The position numbers and the translations under genes are program-made. 64,000 nt of DNA, from the NCBI GenBank assembly GCA_022451045.1, contig JAKUOW010000004.1, positions 1 through 64,000 of the forward strand, read 5' to 3'. Positions 45,984-55,472 of the stretch are shown piece by piece (within the stretch, counting starts at the first letter, position 1; each line of letters begins with the position of its first letter). Under the pieces are notes generated by a model. The model did not search any database and was not told where the DNA came from. It saw only the letters and a list, made by a program, of their open reading frames with translations. Source of the DNA: Pirellulales bacterium (GTDB lineage Bacteria; Planctomycetota; Planctomycetia; Pirellulales; Pirellulaceae).

Positions 45984-46880
45984 TCAGATGATGAGCCGTG
46001 CACAGCACCCGGATGGTAATCCACGACCATCACTCGCGATAATCTCCATGTCATGCGCTTGAGTGTTACCACCACAATGGCCAACCATGATTTGCGAGAG
46101 ATATGCTTGTAACTCTGCCGGGCCGACTCCCGGTGAATGGCAAGACAGCAATATGAAATGTGATTCAGGGATCAGAATCTGTTTACACAACTCAAGAAGT
46201 TCAGGTAATTGCTGAATCTTCCACACCTGCCCCTTAGGGCCATGACCATATGATGGCGGATCAAGGATGATACCGTGATAAGTATTTCCTCTCTTCGCTT
46301 CCCGTTGGCAGAATAACATCGCGTCTTCAGCGATCCATCGAATGGGTGCATCATCCAGGCTGGAGTAATCAGCGTTGTTTCTTGCCCACTGCACAACATT
46401 TTTTGCAGAGTCGATATGTACCACGCTCGCTCCGGCTTTGGCAGCCGCCATCGTACTCCCACCCGTGTAGGCGAATAGATTCAGTACACGAATTTCGCCG
46501 GAGTCGCGTCTTGCCTGACGAGCCACCTGCTCCGCGATCCACAACCAGTTTTGAGATTGTTCGACAAATACTCCCACGTGACCAAACGGTGTGACCTTCA
46601 ACTGAAAACTGAACTGAGCATTGAACGAAAGCGGCCATTCCGAAAGGCCGGATCCATCTGGATTAAGATTTTCAGCAAGCGAAGGGTTTATTGCTTTCCA
46701 TTCACCCGCTTGATCGTTGATTCGTTGATAAATCAGATCAGCATCGCTCCAGCGATCGGGGTTAGTGGGAGAAGTAAATTCTGCGGGTGGAGATGGGCGA
46801 TTGATAATCAAATCCCCAAAGCGTTCGAGCTTTCTCCCTTCGCCAAAGTCGAGAAGTTCGTACTGGTCAGGACTAAACAT
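45984..46880 (-). CDS. SAM-dependent methyltransferase, RlmI-like
   Basis: The 298-residue protein resembles the catalytic part of RlmI-type 23S rRNA cytosine-C5 methyltransferases. The SAM site is VLNLFAYTGGSTMAAAKAGA (motif I), followed by VVHIDSAKNVVQWARNNA and ILDPPSYGHGPKGQVW (motif IV, with DPPSYG). The N-terminal PUA domain of full RlmI is absent. No Cys follows the DPPS motif as in C5 methyltransferases with a Cys nucleophile, so the target base is uncertain. It converges with trpC, 8 bases away. Confidence 0.85.
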   Translation of the reverse strand: MFSPDQYELLDFGEGRKLERFGDLIINRPSPPAEFTSPTNPDRWSDADLIYQRINDQAGEWKAINPSLAENLNPDGSGLSEWPLSFNAQFSFQLKVTPFGHVGVFVEQSQNWLWIAEQVARQARRDSGEIRVLNLFAYTGGSTMAAAKAGASVVHIDSAKNVVQWARNNADYSSLDDAPIRWIAEDAMLFCQREAKRGNTYHGIILDPPSYGHGPKGQVWKIQQLPELLELCKQILIPESHFILLSCHSPGVGPAELQAYLSQIMVGHCGGNTQAHDMEIIASDGRGLPSGCCARLII

Positions 46881-46915
46881 CGATCATCCGATACAGAGAC
46901 AGGCAACTGAAAGAA

Positions 46916-47980
46916 TTATGCTGCGTGTGATTTTTTAGGTAAGTGCAGGCGATTGGAGAGCACTTCGTCACATGCGTTGGTCACCATTTCCACCGTGATT
47001 GCACACATGGCTGTATTGGGACCTCGTCTTCGCTCCTTACCTGTTCCATCTTGATAGAAAGCCTGTACGCTCACGTGTTGCTCGCCGTACGGACCACAAT
47101 CACTAGGCATCGTTGGTCCATACATGCCAATGCACGGAGTGCCAACCGCTGCAGCCATGTGTAGCGGGCCAGTATCACTGCCGACAAACAAACATCCTTT
47201 TCGCAGCATAGCTGCCAGCTGAGGAAGAGTTGTGGACGGCGCAAGCTCACAGTGACCGTCTGATTTGCTGCTGATCAGTTCGGCCCACTCTTTTTCCTCG
47301 CCACCAGCCCAAACGACGACGGACGGTAGATTGAATTGCGTTCCGATGAACTTTGCCACGTCAGTATACCGTTCTGCGGGCCAGACTTTGGATGGCCAAC
47401 CAGCCCCGGGATTGAGAACCACAAATGGTTCGCGAACTCCAGCGGACAATAGATAGTCTGCAACAAACTGCTCTGCATCGGCATCACGTGGGAAGCTGAA
47501 TTGAGCCGTTGGAGATGTGATTCCGAGAGGCTTGAGCAACTGCAGGTATGCGTCGACAACGTGATCAGCCGTCCGTTTAATGCGTATGTTATTCAAGACA
47601 GGTGCAAGTTCTCGTCCCTGACCACGTGCAAAACCAACGCGACTCTTACATCCAGATAACCAGCCACCCATTGCACTCTTTGTTAGGCTTTGTGCATCGA
47701 TCGTCCAGTCAAAGTTCTTTTGGCGTAATTGCTTTCTCAGCTTAAGAACCTCCCTGGGTGACTTCAGCCAACCTTTGGGTACTTTTATTACTTCATCAAC
47801 TGCGGGATGGTTATGTAGAAACGGCGCTCCCGCACCTTGTGTCATCCATGCGATGTAGGCATTTGGAAAAGCCTCACGAATGGCGCAAGCTACAGGCATT
47901 GTCAAAATGCAATCGCCGATGGCACTGAGCCGCGTAATTAGAATTCTGGGAGATTGGTTAGCATCCATGCCTTGAGCCAT
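46916..47980 (-). CDS. Glycosyltransferase family 9 (heptosyltransferase-like)
   Basis: The 354-residue GT-B protein resembles LPS heptosyltransferases (WaaC/WaaF/RfaF). It has RLSAIGDCILTMPVACAIRE at the N-terminus, PFVVLNPGAGWPSKVWP in the linker and FVGSDTGPLHMAAAVGTPCIGMYG at the C-terminal nucleotide-sugar site. All match the family. It presumably adds a sugar to a lipopolysaccharide core or a similar surface glycan in the cytoplasm. It lies 35 bases upstream of the RlmI-like gene on the same strand, and the two are probably co-transcribed. Confidence 0.92.
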   Translation of the reverse strand: MAQGMDANQSPRILITRLSAIGDCILTMPVACAIREAFPNAYIAWMTQGAGAPFLHNHPAVDEVIKVPKGWLKSPREVLKLRKQLRQKNFDWTIDAQSLTKSAMGGWLSGCKSRVGFARGQGRELAPVLNNIRIKRTADHVVDAYLQLLKPLGITSPTAQFSFPRDADAEQFVADYLLSAGVREPFVVLNPGAGWPSKVWPAERYTDVAKFIGTQFNLPSVVVWAGGEEKEWAELISSKSDGHCELAPSTTLPQLAAMLRKGCLFVGSDTGPLHMAAAVGTPCIGMYGPTMPSDCGPYGEQHVSVQAFYQDGTGKERRRGPNTAMCAITVEMVTNACDEVLSNRLHLPKKSHAA

Positions 47981-48027
47981 TCTCGTCTTACCTCAAACTC
48001 TGACGATAGTAGTACCAGATTAGGTCT

Positions 48028-48888
48028 CTATTTAATTGGCTTCGCATCCGGGTTTTCGGGTAACGTTCCAGGTTCACCATCGACAGGTGCTTCCGTGGTA
48101 TGTCCCGCTGGAATCACGGATTGCGAATGTGGTTCCGGTGGGTTGATAAAGGTGAATTCATCCTGAATCTTGATTTCTTCATCTTCATCTTTACTTGATT
48201 TTGGCCTAAACCACTCTGCTATGGGAATAGAGATTCGTGAACCAGCGAATCTGGTACCCTCATGGATCGTACCCCACTGGAATGGACCGGCTCCGAATAC
48301 CCATGCATCGTTAGCAGTACTTCGGGCAAATTCGACGCCGGACTGCCAGACAGGTTCTTTTTCATCCTTGCCGTATATGAACACGGCGATCTTAGCTACA
48401 CCGGATTGACCATGACGTTTAGCAAAGGAGATCTCAGGGATCGCCGGTAGGCTCGGTGTTGATGTGATAATGGATGCAGCCGTTGTGATCGCATTATTAG
48501 CGGGTATACCGTAGGTGACATCGTGGCTGTCACTACCAAGAGCACCGACACGTGCTTCTATGATATACGTGGCATCATCCTTAGCCTCTTGAACTTGACA
48601 ACCGTGTGCGAAGAGCTGCTGACGAATAGAACTAACAATGTAATTGGCGTTTACAAAGCCGAATCCTTTGACAGCCGTGATGTACTGGGTGTCCAAAAAT
48701 ACTGGCTCACCGGCGATGACCGAAAAATCCATTTTTCCAATAGTCATGTCAACAGCATTGGATATCAGCAATTGTTCGGTTGCCGTCTTAACCTTGGTCG
48801 TACCACAACCAGTCAAAGATACCATGTAACAGCAGATTAAGGCTGTCATGGTCATTCTGCGGGCAGGCGAATTGCAGAGCTTATGCAT
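48028..48888 (-). CDS. Lipoprotein of unknown function
   Basis: A lipobox LTGC follows a hydrophobic stretch (MTALICCYMVS), so the protein is a predicted lipoprotein with Cys at about residue 28. The mature part begins GTTKVKTATEQLLISNAVD and includes a long region resembling a DUF6655-type planctomycete domain, which I mention with low certainty. A Pro-rich tail (PPEPHSQS) ends it. Start ATG 48888 is used instead of the track's TTG 48891. It is on the same strand as the GT9 gene, 47 bases upstream. The function is not known. Confidence 0.82.
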   Translation of the reverse strand: MHKLCNSPARRMTMTALICCYMVSLTGCGTTKVKTATEQLLISNAVDMTIGKMDFSVIAGEPVFLDTQYITAVKGFGFVNANYIVSSIRQQLFAHGCQVQEAKDDATYIIEARVGALGSDSHDVTYGIPANNAITTAASIITSTPSLPAIPEISFAKRHGQSGVAKIAVFIYGKDEKEPVWQSGVEFARSTANDAWVFGAGPFQWGTIHEGTRFAGSRISIPIAEWFRPKSSKDEDEEIKIQDEFTFINPPEPHSQSVIPAGHTTEAPVDGEPGTLPENPDAKPIK

Positions 48889-49140
48889 CAAAGCACTTAC
48901 TCACTCATTACGGATTGACCCCCCCGTAGTTAACTCTATTGAAAACCCTGCAAGAAATGGCTGCGATCAGCGCATACCCCTTACTGAGAATTCGGGTGGG
49001 GAGTATAGCAAAATCAGGAATAACCGTCCTATATCAAATAGCAGGGAATTCAGGTTAAGACTGTTGACCCATGACACATGTGCGGTCGTCGGATAAAATG
49101 CAGCAGCAAACCAGCATAACGAACTTCGGGGGAAGTATTT

Positions 49141-50022
49141 GTGTCTGCAGAAATCATGGATGGCAAAGCGATCGCTTCTGAGATCCAGAAAGAAATAGCG
49201 CAGGAAGTCGAACAGTTTACTTCAGAAACTGGAGTTACACCGTGTCTGGCAGCTGTGCTTGTCGGAGATGACCCGGCCAGTCAGGTTTACGTTCGTAATA
49301 AGGAGCGTGCCTGTGAACGCGTTGGTATCGCGAGTCAACTTCACCGTTTGTCACCGGAAACGACTCAACAAGAACTGCTTTCTCTGGTAAACGACTTGAA
49401 TAATGACACGTCAGTTCACGGGATACTTGTGCAACTGCCATTGCCATCACATCTGGATGAAACGAGTGTGTTGGACACCGTTAATCCTCTAAAAGATGTT
49501 GATGCGTTTCATCCTGAAAACGTAGGGCTGATTTCACAAGGGCGGCCAAGGTTTTTGCCGTGCACACCACACGGTGTTCAACAGATCATTGATCGTTGTG
49601 GTATAGAGCTTTCCGGCAAACACGTTGTCGTTGTGGGGCGAAGTGAAATTGTGGGTAAGCCGATGGCGATGATCCTTCTAAACCGCGACAGTTCACGCGG
49701 ACCGCAGGCGGCAAATGCTACAGTAACTGTGTGCCATTCACGGACAGCTAATCTTACTGAAGTTGCCAGAACTGCAGACGTACTGGTAGCCGCTATAGGT
49801 AAACCACAATTTATTACCGCTGACATGATCAAACCTGGTGCCGTTGTAGTTGATGTTGGGATTAACCGAGTCGAATCGGGATTGGTCGGAGACGTCGATT
49901 TTGGGCCGGTTAGTGAGGTGGCCTCTAACATTACGCCAGTGCCCGGTGGTGTTGGCCCATTAACGGTCACTATGTTGCTATACAACACTCTTACGGGTGC
50001 ACGCCTAGCGCTGGAAACCTAG
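49141..50022 (+). CDS. folD: Methylenetetrahydrofolate dehydrogenase / cyclohydrolase
   Basis: FolD converts 5,10-methylene-THF to 10-formyl-THF, the one-carbon donor used by PurH encoded nearby. It starts with GTG (SAEIMDGKAIASEI follows), preceded by CGGGGGAAGTATTT, a good ribosome binding site. Motifs are LVGDDPASQVYVRNKERACE (with catalytic Lys), GILVQLPLPSH, PCTPHGV, VVVVGRSEIVGKPMA (NADP site) and TPVPGGVGPLTVTMLL. The 293-residue length is normal. The SpoU methyltransferase gene follows 18 bases later. Confidence 0.98.
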   Translation: MSAEIMDGKAIASEIQKEIAQEVEQFTSETGVTPCLAAVLVGDDPASQVYVRNKERACERVGIASQLHRLSPETTQQELLSLVNDLNNDTSVHGILVQLPLPSHLDETSVLDTVNPLKDVDAFHPENVGLISQGRPRFLPCTPHGVQQIIDRCGIELSGKHVVVVGRSEIVGKPMAMILLNRDSSRGPQAANATVTVCHSRTANLTEVARTADVLVAAIGKPQFITADMIKPGAVVVDVGINRVESGLVGDVDFGPVSEVASNITPVPGGVGPLTVTMLLYNTLTGARLALET

Positions 50023-50040
50023 ATCCCAATGGCAGGTTAA

Positions 50041-50841
50041 ATGGAAATCTCCAGCACGCAAAACCAACGAATCAAAGATGCGGCCAGACTGCGAGAAAAA
50101 CGTGGTCGTCAGACTCAATCTCGATTCATTATTGATGGCGGCAGAGAAATCCTGCGCGCAATCAATTCGGGGTGGGAAATTGAAGAGTTATTTGTCTGTC
50201 CAGACTGGTGCGAGCGTGATGATCGGCAGGAGTTTCTTCAACAACTCGGCGAGATTAGCCAGCGAATAGACGTTTCAACGGACGTCATGGAGAAACTGAG
50301 CTTTGGCCAGCGTCAGGAAGGCATGGTGGCAACAGCTTGTTATAAACCGATACCGAGCATAACCGACCTGTCCTCATCCAGTACGTTGGTGGCCGTCCTG
50401 GAAGGAATTGAAAAGCCTGGGAATCTCGGTGCTCTTATGCGATCAGCTGATGCAACAGGCGTCGATGCAATTATTCTGGCTGACGCGCACACGGATATAT
50501 TTAATCCGAATGCTATTAGGGCAAGTGCCGGCACGGTGTTTTCAGTACCGATCTATAGCGGCACGTCTACCGATGTGCTCGATGAGTTGGAGAAACGTAA
50601 CTTTCAAATACTGGCGACTCACGTGACAGCGACTGTTACCTATACAGATGCAGATCTAACGAAGCCAACAGCCATTGCATTAGGTACTGAGGCAACAGGG
50701 TTGTCGGACCACTGGATTGACGATCGTGTCGAGTCCATAAAGCTACCGATGCATGGAATTGCTGATAGCCTTAATGTGTCGGCAACAGCTACCGTCCTGT
50801 TTTACGAAGCCCTGCGTCAAAGACGTTGTTCGACTACATAG
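50041..50841 (+). CDS. TrmH/SpoU family RNA 2'-O-ribose methyltransferase
   Basis: The 266-residue protein has the full SpoU pattern. An N-terminal L30e-like substrate-binding region (IKDAARLREKRGRQTQSRFI, about 1-90) precedes the knotted SPOUT domain. Motif 1 is EKPGNLGALMRSADATG, motif 2 is IALGTEATGLSDHW and motif 3 is PMHGIADSLNVSATATVLFYE. Conserved Asn, Arg, Glu and Ser-Leu-Asn are all present. The target (23S rRNA or tRNA) cannot be fixed from sequence. It lies in a short operon with folD. Confidence 0.93.
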   Translation: MEISSTQNQRIKDAARLREKRGRQTQSRFIIDGGREILRAINSGWEIEELFVCPDWCERDDRQEFLQQLGEISQRIDVSTDVMEKLSFGQRQEGMVATACYKPIPSITDLSSSSTLVAVLEGIEKPGNLGALMRSADATGVDAIILADAHTDIFNPNAIRASAGTVFSVPIYSGTSTDVLDELEKRNFQILATHVTATVTYTDADLTKPTAIALGTEATGLSDHWIDDRVESIKLPMHGIADSLNVSATATVLFYEALRQRRCSTT

Positions 50842-50847
50842 CCGGGA

Positions 50848-52593
50848 CTATACGGCTTGCCCATCTACATGCGCGAGCAAATTGTCGTTTCCTTGACGAT
50901 GGCAGAAATCCCCGAATGATTCGCCGTCCTGCCGGTCACTCTTAAAGTACTCAAACAGTTTGACGAGGCCCGGGACAACTTCGTCCGACGGTACAAGATC
51001 TTTGTGGATAAATGACAACCGATTTCCAATGGCTGTCCCACCGACAAATACGGTGTACTTATCTTTCGCGCGACCAACTAGACCGATATCTGGGTTATAA
51101 GGACGGGCACAACCATTTGGGCACCCTGTCATACGTAATGTAAATCTCTCGTCACTTAAGCCAAGATCATCCAATGCAGATTCTAGCTCGTCGATCATAG
51201 ATGGTAGTGCTCGTTCACTCTCGGTGATGGACAATCCGCAGGTCGGCCAGGCGACACAGGCCATCGACCAGCGTCGAGCATTTGAAATATCTTCACTTAA
51301 AGGAATTCCATTAACCCTCAGGATCTGTTCAATTGCATCCCGATTCTCCGGTGCCACATCGCTGAAAATGATGCTCTGATGTGCTGTAAGACGAATGCCG
51401 GGATTAAATTGTGTGCAGATCTCTCTCAGTGCTGTTTTCAGCTTAAATGTGTCCGTATCCTTGATGCGACCATTTTCGACGTTCAAGCCATAAAACAGGT
51501 TCCCGTCACCCTGCTCGTGCCATCCCATATGGTCATCTACTTCGTGTGCGACGTCAGGTTCAGGATCTGGAAGCGAGCTACCGTAATACTCCTCAACCTT
51601 TGACTTAAACTTCTCGATGCCCCAGTTATGAATCAGGTATTTCATACGAGCGACTTTTCGATCACTTCGATTTCCATGATCCCTTTGAACTTTGACGATA
51701 GCCGCAGCCACGTCGAGTACCTGTTCAAGCGTCACGAATGTCAGCGGGTCACCAAGTCTCGGAAAGGTTTTTTCGGCACTCGGTGTACGTCCTTGTCCGC
51801 CGCCTACGATTAGGTTGTAACCAACTAATTTCCCGTCACGTACAATTCCAAGTAAACCTAAATCGTGAGTGTACAGGTCGATGCAATTATCTTCCGGCAG
51901 GGCAATTCCCATTTTGAATTTTCGAGGCAGGTACTGCTTTCCGTATATCGGCTCAACGTCGTCACCTGTGTATCCGGAGAGCGTTGCTTCTGAATCGCAT
52001 GCTGCGAGTTGTTTTTCACCTGTATCTGTGTCGGTTAGCCAGATGTCATGGTAGGCACCGGTCTTTGGCGCAAAGTGCTCTGCGAGATCCATTGCCGTTT
52101 TTTGCATTTGAACATGAGGTTGATCCTTGTATGGTGCCGGACAGCACATCACGTTTCGGTTGATGTCACCGCAGGCACCCCATGTGGTTAGCTGGGTTTC
52201 ATTAATGCGTTGTATGGATATTGCGAGATCGCTCTTTAAGACACCATGTAGTTGGAGTCCCTGACGAGATGTGATTCTTAATGTCGAATTACCGATTTCA
52301 TCGCACAGATCCAATTGTGCTAACAATTGTTCACTGGTGACGATGCCACTTGGGATTTTGCTGCGAACCATGAAAATAAACCGCTTAATGCGTTTACCAT
52401 CTTCGTCGCGCGTGCCACGTACGTCACGATCATCCTGCTGATATGTGCCGTGGTGCTTAAGTAGCTGAATGCTGCCTTTTCCAAAGAAGTCATTTTCATC
52501 CACTAGCTCGCCCGCGATTTCACCGCGTAAATGTAAGCTATCGTGCTTGAAGACTTCGACGGCGCTAGGTTGTGGAGTTTTCTCAGATGCCAT
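50848..52593 (-). CDS. cysI: Sulfite reductase hemoprotein subunit (siroheme, 4Fe-4S)
   Basis: The protein reduces sulfite to sulfide in assimilatory sulfur metabolism. The 581-residue length matches CysI-like proteins. The siroheme/4Fe-4S Cys set is intact: CVAWPTC (C-x5-C) and TGCPNGCARPYN (C-x3-C), with the second pair holding the siroheme iron. An upstream segment (LRITSRQGLQLHGVL and TWGACGDINRNVMCCPAP) is the usual substrate-site region. The reductant (NADPH flavoprotein or ferredoxin) is not clear because no cysJ lies here. It converges with the SpoU gene, 6 bases away. Confidence 0.94.
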   Translation of the reverse strand: MASEKTPQPSAVEVFKHDSLHLRGEIAGELVDENDFFGKGSIQLLKHHGTYQQDDRDVRGTRDEDGKRIKRFIFMVRSKIPSGIVTSEQLLAQLDLCDEIGNSTLRITSRQGLQLHGVLKSDLAISIQRINETQLTTWGACGDINRNVMCCPAPYKDQPHVQMQKTAMDLAEHFAPKTGAYHDIWLTDTDTGEKQLAACDSEATLSGYTGDDVEPIYGKQYLPRKFKMGIALPEDNCIDLYTHDLGLLGIVRDGKLVGYNLIVGGGQGRTPSAEKTFPRLGDPLTFVTLEQVLDVAAAIVKVQRDHGNRSDRKVARMKYLIHNWGIEKFKSKVEEYYGSSLPDPEPDVAHEVDDHMGWHEQGDGNLFYGLNVENGRIKDTDTFKLKTALREICTQFNPGIRLTAHQSIIFSDVAPENRDAIEQILRVNGIPLSEDISNARRWSMACVAWPTCGLSITESERALPSMIDELESALDDLGLSDERFTLRMTGCPNGCARPYNPDIGLVGRAKDKYTVFVGGTAIGNRLSFIHKDLVPSDEVVPGLVKLFEYFKSDRQDGESFGDFCHRQGNDNLLAHVDGQAV

Positions 52594-52827
52594 GATTCAG
52601 ACTGTTCTGACCCTTGAGGTAAAAAGGCCTTGGGTATGTGTTTTGGCGAAGGTTAATGATTCGCCAACGCAACCAGTATTATAGTCGGGCATCGAATCTG
52701 CCACTATGACACAACCTCGACGGTTGCTCTTTGTAGATAACTTTGTTGGGTCAGTTGCGGCGCAGTTACTTGAGGACGTAAAATTAGCTGTTTGTAGCTG
52801 GAATTCTTATTTCACAAGGAGCTGTAA

Positions 52828-53163
52828 ATGGCTTCCGATTTAGATCGCGATCAGTATTCAAGCGAACCGGATCCGACATTTGTGAATTCACGACGTGAAG
52901 CAATTGTCATCTTTTGTACCTGGTTTGTAGCACTCATCTGGGCAGTAACTTACTGCAAGATCAATGGTTATGACATCGAGGATCCAGCCAATATTCCAAC
53001 AACGCTTGGAATGCCATCATGGGTCGTTTGGGGAATTGCCGCTCCATGGCTCGCGGCAGATCTTTTCACCACATGGTTTTGCTTTTGCTTTATGAAGGAC
53101 GATGAACTTGGAATCGCAGGCGACGAAGAGCATCTGGAACACGCAGTGGAGGTAGACGGCTAA
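52828..53163 (+). CDS. Small membrane subunit beside symporter (DUF997-like)
   Basis: The 111-residue protein has two membrane segments: IVIFCTWFVALIWAVTYC (about 27-45) and SWVVWGIAAPWLAADLFTTWF (about 70-90). The tail is acidic. This size and layout fit the YhdT/DUF997 group, small partners found with sodium/solute symporters such as PanF. CACAAGGAGCTGTAA gives a strong ribosome binding site. Its stop overlaps the next start (TAATG), so it is translated with the symporter. It is the first gene of a five-gene catabolic operon. Confidence 0.8.
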   Translation: MASDLDRDQYSSEPDPTFVNSRREAIVIFCTWFVALIWAVTYCKINGYDIEDPANIPTTLGMPSWVVWGIAAPWLAADLFTTWFCFCFMKDDELGIAGDEEHLEHAVEVDG

Positions 53164-55466
53164 TGGCGCATCATACGTTTATCTCATCGATGAAAGAGAA
53201 CTTCTTACTGGCAGCTGCCGAGTCCGGGAATTCGGTGCTGTTTACTTTTCTGATTTATATCCTTGGCGTATTTGTCATTGCATGGCTGTCGAACAAGCTG
53301 TTGCAAAACAGGAATTTCTTAAGTGAATATTTCCTGGGCAGTCGCGGATTAGGTGTCTGGGCTTTTGCTTTGACACTCGCTGCAACAAGTTCATCCGGCG
53401 GCAGCTTTATGGGATTTCCGGCGAAGATCTATAGCCATGGCTGGGTGTTGGCGCTGTGGATTGGTAGTTACATGGTTGTACCGATCTGTATCATGGGTTT
53501 GCTCGGTAAACGAATCAATCAAGTAGCTCGTATCTCGGGTGCTATCACGGTTCCGGATATCCTGCGAGATCGTTTCAATAACGTTTCGTTTGGCCTAGTA
53601 AGCGTTGCACTCATAATCTTTTTTATGACCTTCAACCTTGTTGCGCAGTTTAAGGCTGGTAGCGAAATCCTCAGAACGCTACTCGGACCGATTGATGCCT
53701 TTAACAGTGCCGTTGCAGCACTTCCGGAGTGGTTTGGAAATTTCTCCGGTCTCGGTGCTGATTACATGCTCTGCCTCGTGGTGTTTGGGGTCGCGGTGAT
53801 TGTGTACACCACTTACGGCGGATTCCATGCTGTCGTCTGGACGGACGTGATGCAGGGAATCGTAATGCTGGTCGGAGTGATCATCATGTTACCCCTTGCC
53901 ATTGATCAGGCTACGGATGCAATCGATTCATCCGATTCTTCTAAAACGGGTATGGCAGCCGTAACTGAGGAAATGGCAAAGATGGTGCCGCCTCGATATG
54001 TAACTATTGGGCTATCGCTGCCAAAATCACCTACCGAGGATGTTCAGATTCCGCCGGGCACATGGGTTTCATCACAGGGCAAGGTACTACACGGAAAGTC
54101 TGGTCGTGTATTTCGAACTAAACAGCGAAATGTGTTTAGCGCCGGTGCGCCAGTTTCATTGGTTCAAGCCATCGAAATTATTTCTCCCAGTGATAAGAGG
54201 AGATCGTTCGAGGCGATGGAATCGCAAAACAAAAATGATACTGGCGGAGTGGCTTCCAATTTGGAAGTAAGACTTGTACTAAATAACGCGAAGGTCAGAA
54301 TTCCGAGTGATTATGCCGGAGATTTGAGTAAAGTTGAACTCAAAACTGGAATTTTGCTCCCATGGGAAGATCAGGGAACGCAACGGATTGCAAATCTCTA
54401 TGCGATCACGTCGGAAGTTGAATCACTCAAGGCTGGGGATGAACTGGATGCGTATGTTTTTGACTTCATAAGAACGGAAGACAGTTTTCTTAAGATGGAG
54501 CATAACGTCTACCGAAGCTCGTTGACCGAGTTTCCTCAACTCGAAGGCATTGAAATTTCTAGCCTCGATGACGGTTATTACGCATACGGTGCAGCGGATG
54601 AAGAAATCGGTTCCTTTGTGACCGCACCTGGGCCTCATAGAGATAGCACGAGCGGATTCCTGCCGCTGAGCCTCGCGATTTCCTTCTTCTTTATGTGGGC
54701 TATATCCGGTACCGGACAGCCTAGCAACATGGTGCGTTTGATGGCCTTCAAGGACACCATGACGTTACGGCGGTCCATTTTCACCGTCGCGATGTACTAC
54801 ACGATGATTTATTTCCCTCTCGTGATCATCTTTTGTTGTGCCAGGATACTTCTGCCGGGAATGGAGGCAGAAGCAGATCGAATCATGCCGCAAATGGCAG
54901 TGACGCTGACAACCAATGTTGGCATGGGATGGCTTGCGGGGTTGTTGATTGCCGCACCTTTTGCAGCGGTGATGAGTACGGTCGACAGCTTCCTGTTGAT
55001 GATCTCGTCAGCGCTTGTGCGCGATATTTACCAACGGAATATGAATCCTGATGCAACTGAGAAACAGATTAAGAAGCTCAGCTATATCTTCACATTAGTT
55101 GTGGGGCTTGGTGCTCTCATCGGAGCAATGAACCCTCCGGAATTCCTTCAGGATATTATCGTCTATACGGGAAGTGGTCTGGCAGCAGCATTCTTAGCAC
55201 CAGTTGTATACGCTCTGTACTGGCCGCGTTCAAATCACCAAGGCTGCATTGCAGCAATGATCGGTGGTTTCGGTGCTCACCTGTCGCTTTACATTATTGG
55301 ATTTATCAACGGCGAGGGATTCACACCGTATCGACCTCTCGAATTAGATCCAATCATTATTGGTCTTTTTGGGTCATTTATTATTGGGTTCATTGTTACT
55401 TTGAAAACGGCACCGCCGTCAGACAAAGTTGTTAAGAAGTACTTTTATAAGAAACTGGAAGGTTAG
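53163..55466 (+). CDS. Sodium/solute symporter family transporter with large soluble insertion
   Basis: This is a membrane protein of the SSS family. Typical marks include RNFLSEYFLGSRGLGVWAFALTLAATSSSGGSF, GLLGKRINQVARISGAITVPDILRDRF and a late FMWAISGTGQPSNMVRLMAF. At 767 residues it is about 250 longer than usual (about 500). The excess is a soluble block at about residues 248-496 (from IDQATDAIDSSDSS to HRDSTSGFL), beta-rich and without a recognised domain, placed between two membrane segments. The substrate is unknown. The operon context (dipeptidase, FAH-family dehydratase, semialdehyde dehydrogenase) suggests uptake of a sugar acid, amino acid or small peptide. Confidence 0.92.
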   Translation: MAHHTFISSMKENFLLAAAESGNSVLFTFLIYILGVFVIAWLSNKLLQNRNFLSEYFLGSRGLGVWAFALTLAATSSSGGSFMGFPAKIYSHGWVLALWIGSYMVVPICIMGLLGKRINQVARISGAITVPDILRDRFNNVSFGLVSVALIIFFMTFNLVAQFKAGSEILRTLLGPIDAFNSAVAALPEWFGNFSGLGADYMLCLVVFGVAVIVYTTYGGFHAVVWTDVMQGIVMLVGVIIMLPLAIDQATDAIDSSDSSKTGMAAVTEEMAKMVPPRYVTIGLSLPKSPTEDVQIPPGTWVSSQGKVLHGKSGRVFRTKQRNVFSAGAPVSLVQAIEIISPSDKRRSFEAMESQNKNDTGGVASNLEVRLVLNNAKVRIPSDYAGDLSKVELKTGILLPWEDQGTQRIANLYAITSEVESLKAGDELDAYVFDFIRTEDSFLKMEHNVYRSSLTEFPQLEGIEISSLDDGYYAYGAADEEIGSFVTAPGPHRDSTSGFLPLSLAISFFFMWAISGTGQPSNMVRLMAFKDTMTLRRSIFTVAMYYTMIYFPLVIIFCCARILLPGMEAEADRIMPQMAVTLTTNVGMGWLAGLLIAAPFAAVMSTVDSFLLMISSALVRDIYQRNMNPDATEKQIKKLSYIFTLVVGLGALIGAMNPPEFLQDIIVYTGSGLAAAFLAPVVYALYWPRSNHQGCIAAMIGGFGAHLSLYIIGFINGEGFTPYRPLELDPIIIGLFGSFIIGFIVTLKTAPPSDKVVKKYFYKKLEG

Positions 55467-55472
55467 TCCCTG

